Shown here in pieces: positions 1 through 12,222 of a DNA stretch of 64,000 nucleotides (positions are counted from its first letter, which is position 1; each line of letters begins with the position of its first letter). The position numbers and the translations under genes are program-made. Where the stretch lies: positions 1,922,001 through 1,986,000 of the forward strand of contig NW_020194517.1 of NCBI RefSeq assembly GCF_002865645.1. Reading direction: 5' to 3'. The notes beneath the pieces were generated by a model. It was not told the origin of the DNA, searched no databases, and saw only the letters and a list, made by a program, of their open reading frames with translations. This DNA comes from Hyaloscypha bicolor E (lineage: Eukaryota; Ascomycota; Leotiomycetes; Helotiales; Hyaloscyphaceae).

Positions 1-3000
1 CAGTTGTCATACAAACTCTAGATACGAGTCGAGAACGAAGTGGAAGAGTGAAGCATCTCGCGGTTAATGCTTGTTTGTTTCCCTTGATCGGAGGTGGGTC
101 TATCTCCTTTTCCTGATGCGGGAGCGGATCGCTGATATTACGAGAACAGTGGTGGGCAAACATATCATTACCGTCGAAGGGATTGGGAATTCTGAGAATC
201 CCCACCCACTTCAGGAACGGATGGCGAAACTGCATGGCTCACAGTGAGTACACATGACCCTCAAAAGTATATCGTAAAAAGGGTTCTGATGAGACTTAGA
301 TGCGGATTCTGTACACCTGGTATCGTGATGTCACTTTACGCCATGATTCGGAACTCGTATGTCCCAGCTACGAAGGAGTTCCGACTGCGTGAAAGTGATG
401 TTGAGCTTGAGGGCCACTTGGACGGAAATTTATGTCGGTGTACTGGGTATAAACCGATTCTGCAAGCTGCCAAGACGTTTATCACGGAAAATCTGAAGGG
501 GAAGATTGTTGGGTCCGGCGAAACCGCTGAAGTCTCGCACGACAGCGAATGTTCGGAGATCTCATATACGTCTGAGGGTGCGGTCAAGAGCAACTTCTCT
601 TGTGGCAGACCAGGTGGATGCTGCAAAGACCCCCCCAAAACGGCAGGCAAAAGTTCTCCATCAGGCAAAAGCTCATCACCGAAACGTTCTGAGGATTCTT
701 CAGAAACAAGAAGTATTGAGCGTTCCAGCACATCTGAAAGCGCTATCAGCAGTCCCGACGAAAGCGATTCTGCCAGCATCAGTGGTACCACTTATGGAAA
801 GCCCATCAAATCAAACGAGAAGCAATCTTCAGACGGTACTCCAGTTGAAGGCACGAAAATCGGCAGCCAGCTTGATGCATCAGTTCCGAAGATTGAGCAT
901 GGAGTCCCACAATATGACTTTGCTTGTTACTCACCCAATACCGAACTCCTGTTCCCGCCAGCCTTGAGAAAATTTGACCAGAACCCGTTATTTTATGGAA
1001 ACTCGACACACGTTTGGCTTCGTCCAGTCACTTTGAAACAACTGCTACTTATCAAAGATGCATATCCGTCTGCAAAGGTAGTTGGTGGGGCGAGTGAAGT
1101 CCAAGTCGAAGTCCGGTTCAAGAATTCGTCCTTCCCAATTTCAATCTATGTATCTGACATCGAGGAACTTCGTGAGATCGATATTGTTAGCAATGACGTG
1201 GACCTCGACACCATTTATGAGGTTGTTTTGGGTGCCAACACTTCACTGACCGATGTTGAAGCATTTTGCAGAGACCTTTCAAGAAGACTGGGACAGCGGG
1301 GTTCTGTCTTGGAAGCCATCCGAAAGCAACTTCGATATTTTGCAGGGAGACAAATTCGGAACGTCGCATCACTTGCCGGCAATATCGCAACCGCATCTCC
1401 CATCTCAGACATCAACCCCGTTTTGGTAGCTTGTGGAGCTTTTCTGACTGCCCAAAGCAAATCCAGAGTGAAGTTCAACCTGGAGATGCCGACTTTTTTT
1501 ACTGGCTATCGAACAACTACGCTCCCCGACGACGCAGTAATTACTCATATCCACATCCCACTACCCCCTCCAAAAGCCATAGAGATTACCAAAGCATACA
1601 AGCAATCCAAACGAAAGGATGACGATATCGCAATTGTGACTGCTGCTTTTAGAGTCAGACTGGACGACGACGGTCTAGTCTCAGAAATCTCACTGGTATA
1701 CGGTGGCATGGCACCCAAGACCGTCGCAGCAACATCGACAATGAAAGCCCTTCTCGGAAAGCAATGGCACAGTTCCACCACACTTGACTCAGGAACGGCT
1801 GCACTGGCCCAAGAATTCGATCTCAATTTCGGCGTACCAGGAGGGATGCCAACCTACCGCAAGACACTAGCCATTTCGTTGTTTTTCCGCTTCTGGCATG
1901 AAGTCATCGCGGACTTGAAATTAGGAAAAGTTGATCCTGATCTAATAACCGAGGTTCATCGTGGTATCTCGTCTGGCTCAAGGGACAATCATAATCCGCA
2001 TGAGCAGAAAATCGTGGGGAAGCAAATCCCGCATATATCAGCTTTAAAGCAGAACACCGGGGAAGCACAATATGTTGACGATATGCCGCCTCAAGATCGA
2101 GAGCTTTATGGTGTCATGGTTCTCTCTAGTCGAGCACATGCTAAACTTGTTGAAGTCGACTGGTCGCCTGCTCTTGGACTAGGACTGGCTATGGGATATG
2201 TTGACAAGAACTCGATTCCCAAAGAAGCTAATCTCTGGGGCTCGGTGGTGAAGGATGAACCTTTCTTTGCTGACGGAAAAGTATTCTCTCATGGCCAGCC
2301 GATCGGATTGGTGTACGCCGAAACGGCGCTTCGGGCACAAGCAGCAGCGAGAGCTGTGAGGATTGTATATGAGGATCTTCCTGTTATACTTACAATTGAT
2401 GAAGCGATCGAAGCGGGAAGCTTCTTTAAGCATGGGAAAATGCTGAAAAAAGGTGCCGCCATTGAGGAAAGAATGGAGGATGTGTGGGAGAAGTGTGAGA
2501 GGGTGTTCGAAGGAACGACGAGGATTGGTGGGCAGGAACACTTTTATTTGGAGACGAATGCGGCGCTGGTTATTCCAAATCTAGAGGACAAGACCTTTGA
2601 GGTGTGGTCTTCCACGCAGAACACGTGAGTACAAGTCTCCTTCAGCCATAGATTATGGGTTCTGGGTCAGGTTTCGCCGGTTACCCATTACCCCACCGAT
2701 CTCGACCCATGAAGCTTTGGAGCACTACTAACTTCTCGTCCTAGCATGGAAACTCAGGAATTCGTCTCCCAAGTTACCGGTGTTCCCAGTCACCGCGTGG
2801 ACGCCCGTGTAAAACGCATGGGCGGTGCTTTCGGCGGCAAAGAATCACGCTCAGTACAACTCGCCTGCCTGCTCGCCGTTGCTGCAAAGAAAGAAGGACG
2901 ACCAATGCGTTGCATGCTGAATCGTGACGAAGACATGATGACAACTGGCCAACGGCACCCGATCCAATCACGGTGGAAGGTCGGCTGCACCTCCAACGGA

Positions 3001-4458
3001 AAATTGATTGCCCTTGAAGCAGATGTGTATGACAACGCTGGATTCTCGCAAGATATGTCTGGCGCGGTGATGGATAGATGTTGCACTCACCTTGATAATT
3101 GCTATGAGATCCCGAATGTACTGATCCGGGGACATGTGTGTAAGACTAATACACACAGCAACACAGCGTTCAGAGGATTTGGTGGACCGCAGGCGATGTT
3201 CATTACGGAGAGTTACATGACTGCTGTCGCCGAAGGTCTCCACATCCCCATTGACGAACTCCGCCTCAGAAACCTCTACAAAGAAGGACAACTCACCCCT
3301 TTCCTCCAAAAAATCGACCAAGACTGGCACATCCCTCTTCTCGTCTCCCAAATCCACCAAGAAGCCAACTACGACGCTCGTCTCGCATCCATTCAAAAGT
3401 TCAACGCCTCTCACAAATGGAGAAAACGTGGAATCTCCATGATCCCAACCAAGTTTGGATTGAGTTTCGCAACAGCACTTCACTTGAATCAGGCTGGGGC
3501 TAGCGTGAAGATCTACGCAGACGGTAGTATTCTTCTGCACCACGGCGGAACAGAAATGGGTCAAGGACTCTACACGAAAATGGTGCAAGTCGCAGCCCAA
3601 GAACTCAACGTCCCCATTGACGCAATTTTTACGCCAGATTCCACGACCTACCAGATCGCCAATGCATCCCCGACTGCGGCTTCATCGGGAAGTGATCTCA
3701 ACGGCATGGCGATCAAGGATGCTTGCGATCAGCTAAATGAACGCTTGGCCCCCTTTCGAGAGAAGTTTGGCAAAGACGCAGACATGAAAACACTCGCACA
3801 TGCCGCCTATCTCGAACGCGTAAACCTCTCCGCAAACGGGTTCTGGAAAATGCCTCGCATCGGTTATACATGGGGTAATTACAACATCGAGACACAAAAA
3901 CCAATGTACTACTACTTCACGCAAGGCGTAGCAATCTCTGAGGTCGAGCTCGATGTCCTCACTGGCTCACACACTGTTCTCCGCACAGATATCAAGATGG
4001 ACATCGGAAGATCGATAAACCCTGCTATCGACTACGGCCAGATTGAAGGAGCGTTTGTGCAGGGATTGGGCTTGTATACGATGGAAGAAAGTCTCTGGAC
4101 ACAAGACGGGAAATTGGCGACGACTGGGCCTGGGACATATAAAATCCCTGGGTTCAGCGACATTCCGCAGGAATTCAATGTCAGTTTTTTGCAGGGCGTG
4201 GAATGGGGGCATTTGAGGAGTATCCAGAGTTCTAAGGGTGTTGGGGAACCGCCGCTGTTCTTGGGTGCGAGTGTGCTTTTTGCGCTGAGGATGGCGGTTA
4301 TGAGCGCGCGGAAAGATAATGGAGTAAATGAGCCGCTGGTACTGGATAGCCCAGCGACACCGGAGAGGCTCAGGTTAGCAGTGGGAGATGAGATATTGAA
4401 GATGGGGACGGTGGTGCAGAGGGAGGGTGAGAAGGGCTTTTTTGTGACCGTTGCTTGA
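1..4458 (+). CDS. XDH: Xanthine dehydrogenase / purine hydroxylase, 5'-truncated
   Basis: Molybdenum-iron-sulfur flavoenzyme oxidising hypoxanthine to xanthine and urate in purine catabolism. Exons read as 1-93, 150-243, 300-2624 and 2745-4458; introns are GT-AG, and the last (120 bp) has an ACTAAC branch site. About 1,407 residues lie in the window; the first plant-type 2Fe-2S domain is mostly upstream of base 1. Visible in order: the second 2Fe-2S cluster (CGFCTPG near 300, then NLCRCTGY), a Ser-rich linker of about 130 residues (about 510-900), the FAD domain (NVASLAGNIATASPISD), and the Mo-pterin domain (GGQEHFYLET, GGAFGGKESRS, NTAFRGFGGPQ, HGGTEMGQGLYTKM). GEPPLFLGA carries the conserved catalytic Glu. 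Across the joined exons I see no break. Whether this is the HxA or the HxnS type cannot be told here. The first Met of the long frame (244) lies inside an intron and is not the start. Confidence 0.95.
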
Positions 4459-4891
4459 TAGTTTACTTCTTTTCCGTAAAATTTAGACCACAACGCTTAG
4501 CATGTGTTTCCCTTCTTCTTACGTTGAGATTAATTATGATGCACGTGAATTCTCATATTTCTTAGCATTACCCACCCCCTCTTTTTGCCAAATGGAAGGG
4601 ATCCAAATTCGACCAGTCCTGCACTCACACTGTGAAATCTACGAGAATAGTGTCTTTAAGATGGATGCGGAAGATCCACTTCATACTAAACTCTATCCCA
4701 ACTCTTGCCGGCCAATTCACTCATGCACTATTTAAACGCTTCGGCTACAAACCATCCTCGTTTATCTCATAGCTACTGGGGCAAGAAGATGCGTAATTTG
4801 ATATATAACAAATCTTGAAACGGGTTCTACTTTCTCTATTGACTTTTCTTCCATTCTATCTTCCATCCCTCCCGGATCGCACAGCATGCTA
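4459..4891. other. Convergent intergenic region
   Basis: Space between the 3' ends of the xanthine dehydrogenase gene (+) and the oxysterol-binding protein gene (-). It should hold both polyadenylation regions. I see no gene or notable repeat in it. Confidence 0.6.
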
Positions 4892-6140
4892 TCATTGAAG
4901 TTGTCCAACATTCGGTTTTAATGATCCATGAAACGGCTTTTCGATACCCTTCCTCAATTTCTCGTGATTGAACTTCCACATTCCAGATTGCGAGGAAAAC
5001 AGACCATCTTTCATGGGCTCTGTGGCCAAGTCCTCAAGTATCGGATCTCTCGTCGTCTGTAGTCTCGAGAAAAACAAGGGCTCCCACTTCACACCTTTTT
5101 CCTCCTCACGCTTTCTCATTTGTCTCTGCGCTTCCTCGACCTTGGACTTTTCGTCAACTGTTCTTTGCATATCGCCGTTGTTCAATGCAGCAATGACACC
5201 TGCCCACGCTTTGCGCGATTCCCATTCGTCTTGCTGCTCCAAGTCTTCAACTTTCATAGGGAGCGACTTTATTGCAGGCACATTGATAGTCTCGATTACC
5301 CGACCATCGTCTCCGCCTTCGTAAATAGTTACCTCGTCATTCCACTGCCCCGAAATCGTGAAGAGAGGATGCTTCTTGTCTCCGGTCGGTTCCTGCTTGA
5401 ACAGTGTGGCATGCACACTATTCTTCTTCCCCCAAGCAGTTTCTTCCCCGAGAAATCAATCTCGGACACGAATCCCGTGGATGACATGATATGATATTCT
5501 CCATCCAGTTCCGGATATGTGGTGCCACTCAATATACCCTTGATCTTGACATCCGCAAGAGGAATCAGGTAATCCTCCTTGTACGCATCGAGATGGAGGA
5601 TCGCATGGCCAATTTGCTTGACGTTCACGCTCCCATTGAAGCTGATCTCCTGGCATGCGTAGCCTTCCGCCCTGATACCAGCCTGATCATTCCATAAATA
5701 GCATGCCGTCACCGGCGGATGATGCGAGACTTGCTCCGCTATCAATCTTGTGCCATCTTCTCCTTGCGCGAGAAACAGCTCGCCTAGGAAGGCGTTCAAT
5801 GGTTTCTTGACACCTTCATTTTCAGCCCGTCCGCCGTATTGCTGATTCTTAAGGCTCGTTAGAAACCAACGTAGCACCAAGAGCGCGCGTTTGGCAGGGT
5901 CAGGCTCTGATGCCGGTGCCAGGAACTGTTCAGGATGAGAGGCCCAGTATGATGGGAACTCGACCGTTGATTGAGTTGCGAGGACGAAAGGCGGGGCGGT
6001 GATGTTTGAGAGGTCACCTTTGATGACTGCGATTGACTGTGTTTTTGTGAGCTGTTACGAAGGGATGTGTTAAATTGAGGAAAATGACGCACTGCTAAGA
6101 ATTCCTTCAAGCTAGATCTATTTCCCTTGCCAGTACTCAT
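4892..6140 (-). CDS. Oxysterol-binding protein (Osh4/Kes1 type), with a frameshift
   Basis: Cytosolic lipid-transfer protein that carries sterol and PI4P between membranes. Exon 1 is 6093-6140 (MSTGKGNRSSLKEFLA); a 56-bp intron ends at 6037; then the long body follows. The family fingerprint EQVSHHPPVTA is present, preceded by KKPLNAFLGELF and APPFVL and followed by EYHIMSSTGFVSEIDFSGK. The C-terminal part (HATLFKQEPTGDKKHPLF to KPNVGQLQ, stop 4892-4894) is in a different frame. Near 5416-5432 the frame must change inside a conserved stretch (GKKLLGG, then KKNSVHATLF), and no intron fits. One missing base beside a G5 run would explain it. Expected length is about 395 aa, normal for Kes1 proteins without a PH domain. 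It is either a recent pseudogene or an assembly indel. Confidence 0.88.
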
Positions 6141-6439
6141 TTTAACTGAATAAATTGGTGATGATCGTCAATGAAGTTGAAGGGAAGTAAGACGTTGCGG
6201 AAGGCTGGGATGCGCCAAGGGCATGTCATGATATCATGCCGCGAATAGACAATTTTCCCAACCGGCGCTACCCGGTGCTAGCCAAGGCACGTATTTGAGA
6301 TTGTTCCTGCATCTCATCGGGTTTTGGCGCCATCTCCATATTCCAATAAACCAGCAGTTTCAATCCTCCATTCACATGCTCCAAGACCTCACCCCTCGCC
6401 CCAAGCAAATCCCTCATCAGGGATTGAAAGCTCAAAGCA

Positions 6440-8751
6440 CTAACAAAGAGTAAACTCCACTGTCAATGTATTTGTGTCCATGAACTCGCCATCCATTATG
6501 CCATGGATATAAGCTTCGCTGTTCATGCTAGTCGTCAGAACACTGCACCTGCGAGAAGGTAGTGGCAGGAAGATGTGATAACTCACCCGATAAGCTGATA
6601 TCGACCTTTCCCATGTGGTCTAAGTACATACGGTACTTGAGCACCCAAAATAATACACACAATGTCCCCTTTTGTCATAGCCGCCGGGCCCAAACCCACA
6701 TATCCATTTCGCGTCCTGAAAGGCCGTCTGCCATACATCTGCTGCATAAAGTTCATGTATGAAACCCCAGCTCCCGTGTCTATAGGAAATACAAAGCTGC
6801 TATCTTTCTCCGAAGGCACTTGGGGCATCACCACCAACCTATAGAGACGCTTGAATAGAAACCGCAGAAGCGCCCAAAACAGATAACCCAGGACACGGAG
6901 CAGGAACCACAAAACATGGAGCAAGACAAACCTCCGCTTTTGGGTTTGTTTCTTTCTCGAAACAGGAATACTTTTCTGGACCTCGATCCTCCGACACACT
7001 TCTAAGTGGACCCCTCGACTCTGGTTTGTGGCTCTTCGCGCACTTGCAACTTCGTCTTCCCATTCTTTATCTCCGATTGGAGTCCGCCATCTTGCTTCTT
7101 CGATTACACTAGGGTCCAAAGCGGTTCCTTTGCTCAGAGCATCGTCAAAGAAAAGGTTGAGCTCCTGAATAAATGGACTAACGATCTTCATATGGAAGCC
7201 TCTGCTTGAAAAAAGCTCTGACTTCTTCAGTTCGCCTCGGTGGGTACCAGATCCGGGTCTTTCCTCCCATACTCTGCCTATCACCTCCACATCATCGACG
7301 AAAACTCCTTGCAAATTGACACACCCCTCTTCGTTGTCAATATGGCCAATTCGCGCCTTTGCGCCTCCTGACGCAGCAAATTGACTGGACGTAGAGGAGA
7401 AGTTACTTCCATATGGGGCTTGTATATAGCCAGTCCAATCCGGGACCCAGCTCGGGAGCTTGAAACACCCCTCCGATTTGGGGAATTGGCAGAACCATAG
7501 AAGGTCCACCTGTCCAGATTTGAGCAAAGCCCTTGCGACCTCGATAAAGACCGCGGGCAATTCTTTCCCATATTGTGGTTGTATCCCCAACTTATCTGCG
7601 TTTTTGACCAGTCCGAGCAGGCCATATATCTTATCTCGATCATCGGTAGCTTGGAGTCTCAACCTGTGGTTGGAATCCTTGACGACGTGCGATAGCTCCA
7701 GAATGCGAAGAAATCCATGCCCACCAGTGAGTTCTTTCTGGCACTTATATTTGTAGCTTGACGACAGCATCTGAGTAGCAGCTGAATCACAGGGCGCTTT
7801 TTGCAGGACCAGAAGAGTTCGAATTGTGAAAAGTTTTGCAATCAAGTGGCGGGCTTGGAATTTCTCAGCCTTGTTCAGGATATAGAATGCGTAGAATTGG
7901 AGAGCGTTGCGGAGATGGTCGTATGTAATTCTTTGATGTCCGCATACAAAAGCCACAGAGGAGGCAACAGAAATCTCTTGCACCACCCAGACTCGCGCCC
8001 ACCAGGGGCGAGCTACAAAAGAGCGCAGACTTTCTGTCGGAATCGTGAATCTGGGGCCTAAGCTTCCTGGTTTGAGGAGCTCAGACAAAGACACTTCGAA
8101 GGCGTGAGCCACCTCAGAATTTGATTTGTCGCCATTCAAGAGCCCAGCCTGTGACGCCTGCTTCCCGACTTCATTGAGAATCTTAAGCAAGTGGTCGCTT
8201 CCATCAGTTGAGGGTCCCAGCCATACGAGCACATCTCTGGCTTTCTCGTATATGGTTCTCATCAATGGCACTTGTAAATCTTTTTCCGATATGTCATCTT
8301 GGTTGATGCACAGTTGATCAATCCAAAGAGTGATGCATTCGGTCGGCTGACGGAAGTTCAAGAGTGCCGCCTCAAGACTCGGGGTTATGAGGATTGAAGT
8401 TTCACCATTGGCTGGATCACCCTTGTCGTCTTTAACAATGAGCCGGGAAGTTCGACCTTGAGTGCCCCAGGTATATGATAAGGCCGTATATTCGGGATTA
8501 TCCTTGAGGGAAGCAGATTTTAAGGTGCAGCGTAGCTCGAGCTGGTGCGAATCATGCTGCTCTGATGTTGTGATGAGAGGAAGGAGGCGTACAAGACGGA
8601 TTTGAGCTTTGGGACCTTTCAACGGGCTATATGTGTAATCTTTCATGTTGAAGGTTCTTCTTGGGGATCTTTTGAGAGTTGAGGATGAGGTTGTCGACAG
8701 ATGTTGCAAGCTCGGTTTCAGCGCCCCGGTCCGAAGAAAAAAAAACGCCAC
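6440..8751 (-). CDS. HET-domain (heterokaryon incompatibility) protein
   Basis: HET proteins (PF06985) act in fungal non-self recognition and cell death. The N-terminal HET block is clear: YTALSYTWG, then LWIDQLCINQDD, then TIYEKARDVLVWLGP, with DDRDKIYGLLGL downstream. Exons are 6587-8751 and 6440-6527, separated by a 59-bp GT-AG intron. The second exon adds the usual HET tail (AYIHGIMDGEF) directly after GRYQLIG, giving 750 aa in frame. A strongly hydrophobic, Arg-flanked stretch (around 6840-6950, VLLHVLWFLLRVLGYLFWAL) could be a membrane segment. The likely true start is the internal Met at 8646 (MKDYTYSPL), where HET proteins usually begin; the upstream 35 codons may be 5' UTR. No lesions seen. 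Confidence 0.9.
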
Positions 8752-9535
8752 TTGACTCCCAATCGGAGAAGCTATATTTGGGTACGGTTGGCTTCTCTAT
8801 ACCTCATCCCCAAATCCTTTACAGCCCACCAAACACTCGTCAACCTCGACTTTCACGATTCTCTCAACACGCCAACACAGATGCGGCTTTTCCACCCACA
8901 ATCCAGGGGTCGAGGTCGCCGGTCCCTATTCGACCAAGTGCGACGTCGCTTACCCTCCTCCCTGCCCTGAACGCACCAACTAAGAATCGGTTCAACTTCC
9001 CTCCGCCCCACCCGGTAAAGAGTCATCAAACCCTTCACGCACCTCGCAGCTCTGCCACATGCACACCGAATTGGAACTTTGTGGGCCTATGAGGCAGGCT
9101 GCCATTTTCTATACAAGAGTTGCTTCTCCAAAGCCGCCAGTGTCTGGGTACTAGTGCATGGCTCAAGGGGTCCAGAAATTGTGCTTACGGCAAGGGTGGT
9201 GTTGGAAACCCTGTCAGTGAGTCAGGCATCCATTATCTATACAAAGGCTCTTACCTCAAACGAGGCTATGTCAACGTATCAGTCGGGCGTCATGCCAGGC
9301 AAGAATTTGCTTTCAGTAAGGTTCTTGGAAGGGCAGTTTGTGAGTCAGGCTGCCATTTGCTGTACCCCCAGGCCGCCATTGATAAGTGGCTTGTGTTTCC
9401 CCTCTAGCTTTGCTTCCTCAGTCGTTCAAAGTTCACCTCTCAAGGAGACGTCTAAATCCTTTTTCTGCTACCTAAATATCGAACGAATCAAAAAAACTAG
9501 AAACAACCAAGCGGCTTCTATACACATACTATACA
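8752..9535. other. Divergent intergenic region with a diverged 125-bp tandem repeat
   Basis: Between two divergently transcribed genes. A motif close to GAGTCAGGCTGCCATT is found at 9091, 9219 and 9342, each time followed by TCTATACAA or a variant, so three degenerate copies lie 123-128 bp apart. Short reading frames here do not look like genes. Confidence 0.45.
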
Positions 9536-9913
9536 ATGGCTCCATCCGCAGTCCTCAACCTCCCTTCCAGCCTCCTTGCACGCACTCTTCCCGACAATTA
9601 TAGCGACTCCTCCAACTCACCTGATACCTTCGATGGTCCCTCTACCACAACACACAACACGGCCGCAAAGTCCAGCGTAAATCTCAGCTCGGGAGCGAGC
9701 GCCGCAATTGCCGTTGTCTTCGTGCTATTCGTGCTCTCGCTCACAGCTACCATCTGCGTCTGCGTCAGGCGGTCGAGAAGGAGATCTGGGGAAGCAGCGG
9801 AGAGTAGGGAAGTGGAGATGGCGAGTACTATCGGTGATGCAGAGAGTACCTTGAGCATGGAGAAAGGAGAAGTGAAGAAGCCCTCGAGGGCTTGGGTTCC
9901 ATGGAGGAGATGA
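9536..9913 (+). CDS. Small single-pass membrane protein, unknown function
   Basis: 125 aa, intronless, with a good start context (CAATGGC). A Ser/Thr/Asn-rich N-terminal part (residues 1-52) is followed by one hydrophobic segment (about 54-77, AAIAVVFVLFVLSLTATICV), then a basic stop-transfer stretch RRSRRR and a charged tail. There is no convincing signal peptide, so a type I/III single-span topology with a cytosolic basic tail is inferred. I do not recognise a family. Composition and the positive-inside pattern support it as real, but it is short and unconserved as far as I can see. Confidence 0.5.
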   Translation: MAPSAVLNLPSSLLARTLPDNYSDSSNSPDTFDGPSTTTHNTAAKSSVNLSSGASAAIAVVFVLFVLSLTATICVCVRRSRRRSGEAAESREVEMASTIGDAESTLSMEKGEVKKPSRAWVPWRR

Positions 9914-11469
9914 GTGTGGTTACATGACAACTTATTGCATTGGTCTCTGCGGCGAGACCATCCGTTGCACCGCACGAATAGTCCTCTATGGTTATTCCTT
10001 CGACGCCACTGATGACAACTTCCTCATCTATAATGTTTGGCATGTGGGGTTGGTGATATGAAGGACCGGAGAGCGTTGAGACCGAGAATCTCACAAGGGA
10101 AGGATCTAAAGAAACAGGGAAAAGGATTTCTTTCCTCTATGATGAGTTATTTGAGATTGATCGGTAAACCCATACCGTTTTTTGGGTAACAGTGCTTCTC
10201 TTCAAGATATATGTCGAGTCAGGATTTCAGGATAATAGGATTGGGAAGACTGCCGATCTTAGTTCGTGCATTACTATTTACATTCAATCTGATCTTGCTT
10301 ACTATCCTTACGTTTCAATATATCGCCCATCTACATCATTATCTCTCCACTCCGTCATCAATGCTGAAGTCCATTGTCCTCTAAGAAATACGTCTTCTCA
10401 TGATCTCAGTCTTTCCGTAACATGGAAGCCAAACCTTGTTTAGCTACAAGGTGGGGGGACATCTGCACAGCTACAGCATTGATCAGCGCAGAATGGCAAC
10501 CAGAGCATCGACAAAACTATTGACAAGCGTCTATTAGCCTCTCACACTTGACACCTCTACTGATACCGACTCGTCTCCATTGCCTACCTTAGTTGCTCCT
10601 GGCAAGTCGCTTGAGCCGACCCCCGGGGTCACCATACATTGGATCAACCCATCTTGAGCGATATTCAAAGGGTGATCAAAGATCAATTGCTCAACACATT
10701 GACTCGAGTTTGTCGAAAATCAGGGGCTGTGCGCTCTGTGGTCCACTTTTAAGTGGGGATGTAATCTCCAGAGTTTTAAGGAAGCTGGAGCTTCCTAGAA
10801 AACACAACAATTAAGAATTCAGTTCAATAGAGTTATTATATTGAAACAGGCGAGCGTGAAGCAGACTTGTAAGGCGAGTTTGAAATGATCAGAGGCTACC
10901 GAGGGATCATGACTAGAGGAGTACAGGGGTCGAAGGAAGAGTCTCGCCGTGTCTTAGAATTAACGAGTTTGCCTACTTTATTGAATATGTATCACCTCCA
11001 TCAAGCTCAATTTATTACGGAGATGCTGAGCATCCATACCTACCCACCTTCGCGCTCGTCTAATAAATGAGTGATATTGAAAAGAAAAACAGTGTGCCAC
11101 TGCAAATCCCTGCAACGCCCCTGTTCTGCTCGCATAGCATTCCTAAAACATAGGTATATGCCCAAAGCGGTAATAATAGAAGGTCAACTCTGATTAGAAT
11201 GCATAAGTACCCTCTCTGGGCAAACCCTAGAACAGATGCTTATTGTGACAGCGGAATCAATGCAATGGTCGAAGGCTCAAAGTTTAATAAATCTCATGTA
11301 TTTGAAACTACTAAGCTGGAAAGCAAAGAAGGGAGGAATGCCTTGACCTTTTAGTATTATCTTGCCCAAGAATTCTGGCTTAGCTCCGTTTTATACCTGT
11401 TTCCGATTCCCTATTCCTGGCAGATCATGCCATTATACCAGCTGTCACATTACCCTTCCCTAAAGAAAA
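9914..11469. other. Gene-poor intergenic region
   Basis: About 1.5 kb of ordinary-composition DNA becoming AT-richer to the right. Open frames at 10192-10443, 10593-10814 and 10885-11070 have no recognisable motifs and no supporting introns. I see no gene. Confidence 0.5.
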
Positions 11470-12110
11470 GTCTAAATGCCCTTATTTAGGGAATTATTTA
11501 GTCCCAAAAAAAGAAAAAAAACCATAACTATTAATCCAATTTTGTTCAATTCCAGTAGCTTACTTAAACTCGAAGCATAATTTTAACTTTGCCAAAACAA
11601 CCCAGTTTCTAGTATACTCCGGCTAACTCTTCTTATTTATTACTTGTATTATGTCTATATCCATTTTAGTAATATTATCTGAAAGTACTATATAAGCCTA
11701 TAGCCAATATTAGAACTATTATTATTGGGTAATATTTAAATGGAAGTAGTAAATCAAGTTTATTTATTAAAGTAAGCTTTAATATAATAACTTACTTGGC
11801 CTTTTTCTTGCTTGTAATAGTAATACTTGGCTTAATTAAATTATTTTTAAGTTATTTAATTAGATATTGGGCCTTCTCGAGCTTAATATAAGTATTATTA
11901 AGTTACTAGATTATTTTGGCAACTTATATATTAAGGCCAAATACTTAAATTACTTTATTATTAAGTTCTCGAACCTTAAACTTCAAGATTCTTTACTTAT
12001 AAAATCCTCTAAATAACTTTCCGACTTTACTAATAGTATTATATATTAATTTATTAATATTTATAAGGCATTTGCCTTTTGCTTTAGTAATTAGAATTAC
12101 TTACTAGCTT
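11470..12110. repeat. AT-rich block (RIP-like relic)
   Basis: Very AT-rich, stop-dense sequence with TTAATA/TATTAA runs and a sharp right edge at about 12110, where the metallopeptidase pseudogene begins. It looks like a transposon relic destroyed by repeat-induced point mutation. No terminal repeats found. Confidence 0.6.
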
Positions 12111-12222
12111 TTATACAAACAAGCCGTCCAGCGAAAACCTTGACTGGCCAGGGCCGACGCCCGACGATAGCTTAACCTTTCCACCGGGGTTTGAAAACCG
12201 TTCGCTATCTTTCAAAAATACT

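Noticed and set aside
244..299. Start of the long frame at 244 (MSTHDPQKYI) as the xanthine dehydrogenase start
   Set aside because: It lies within a 56-bp GT-AG intron; conserved coding sequence (KHLAVNACL, HIITVEGIGN) continues upstream.
506..967. Plus-strand frame of 153 codons
   Set aside because: Shadow of the Ser-rich linker of xanthine dehydrogenase in another frame.
2968..3600. Minus-strand frame of 210 codons
   Set aside because: Antisense of the conserved molybdopterin domain; no motif of its own.
9079..9603. 174-codon plus-strand frame
   Set aside because: Built on the diverged tandem repeat and overlaps the start of the small membrane-protein gene in another frame.
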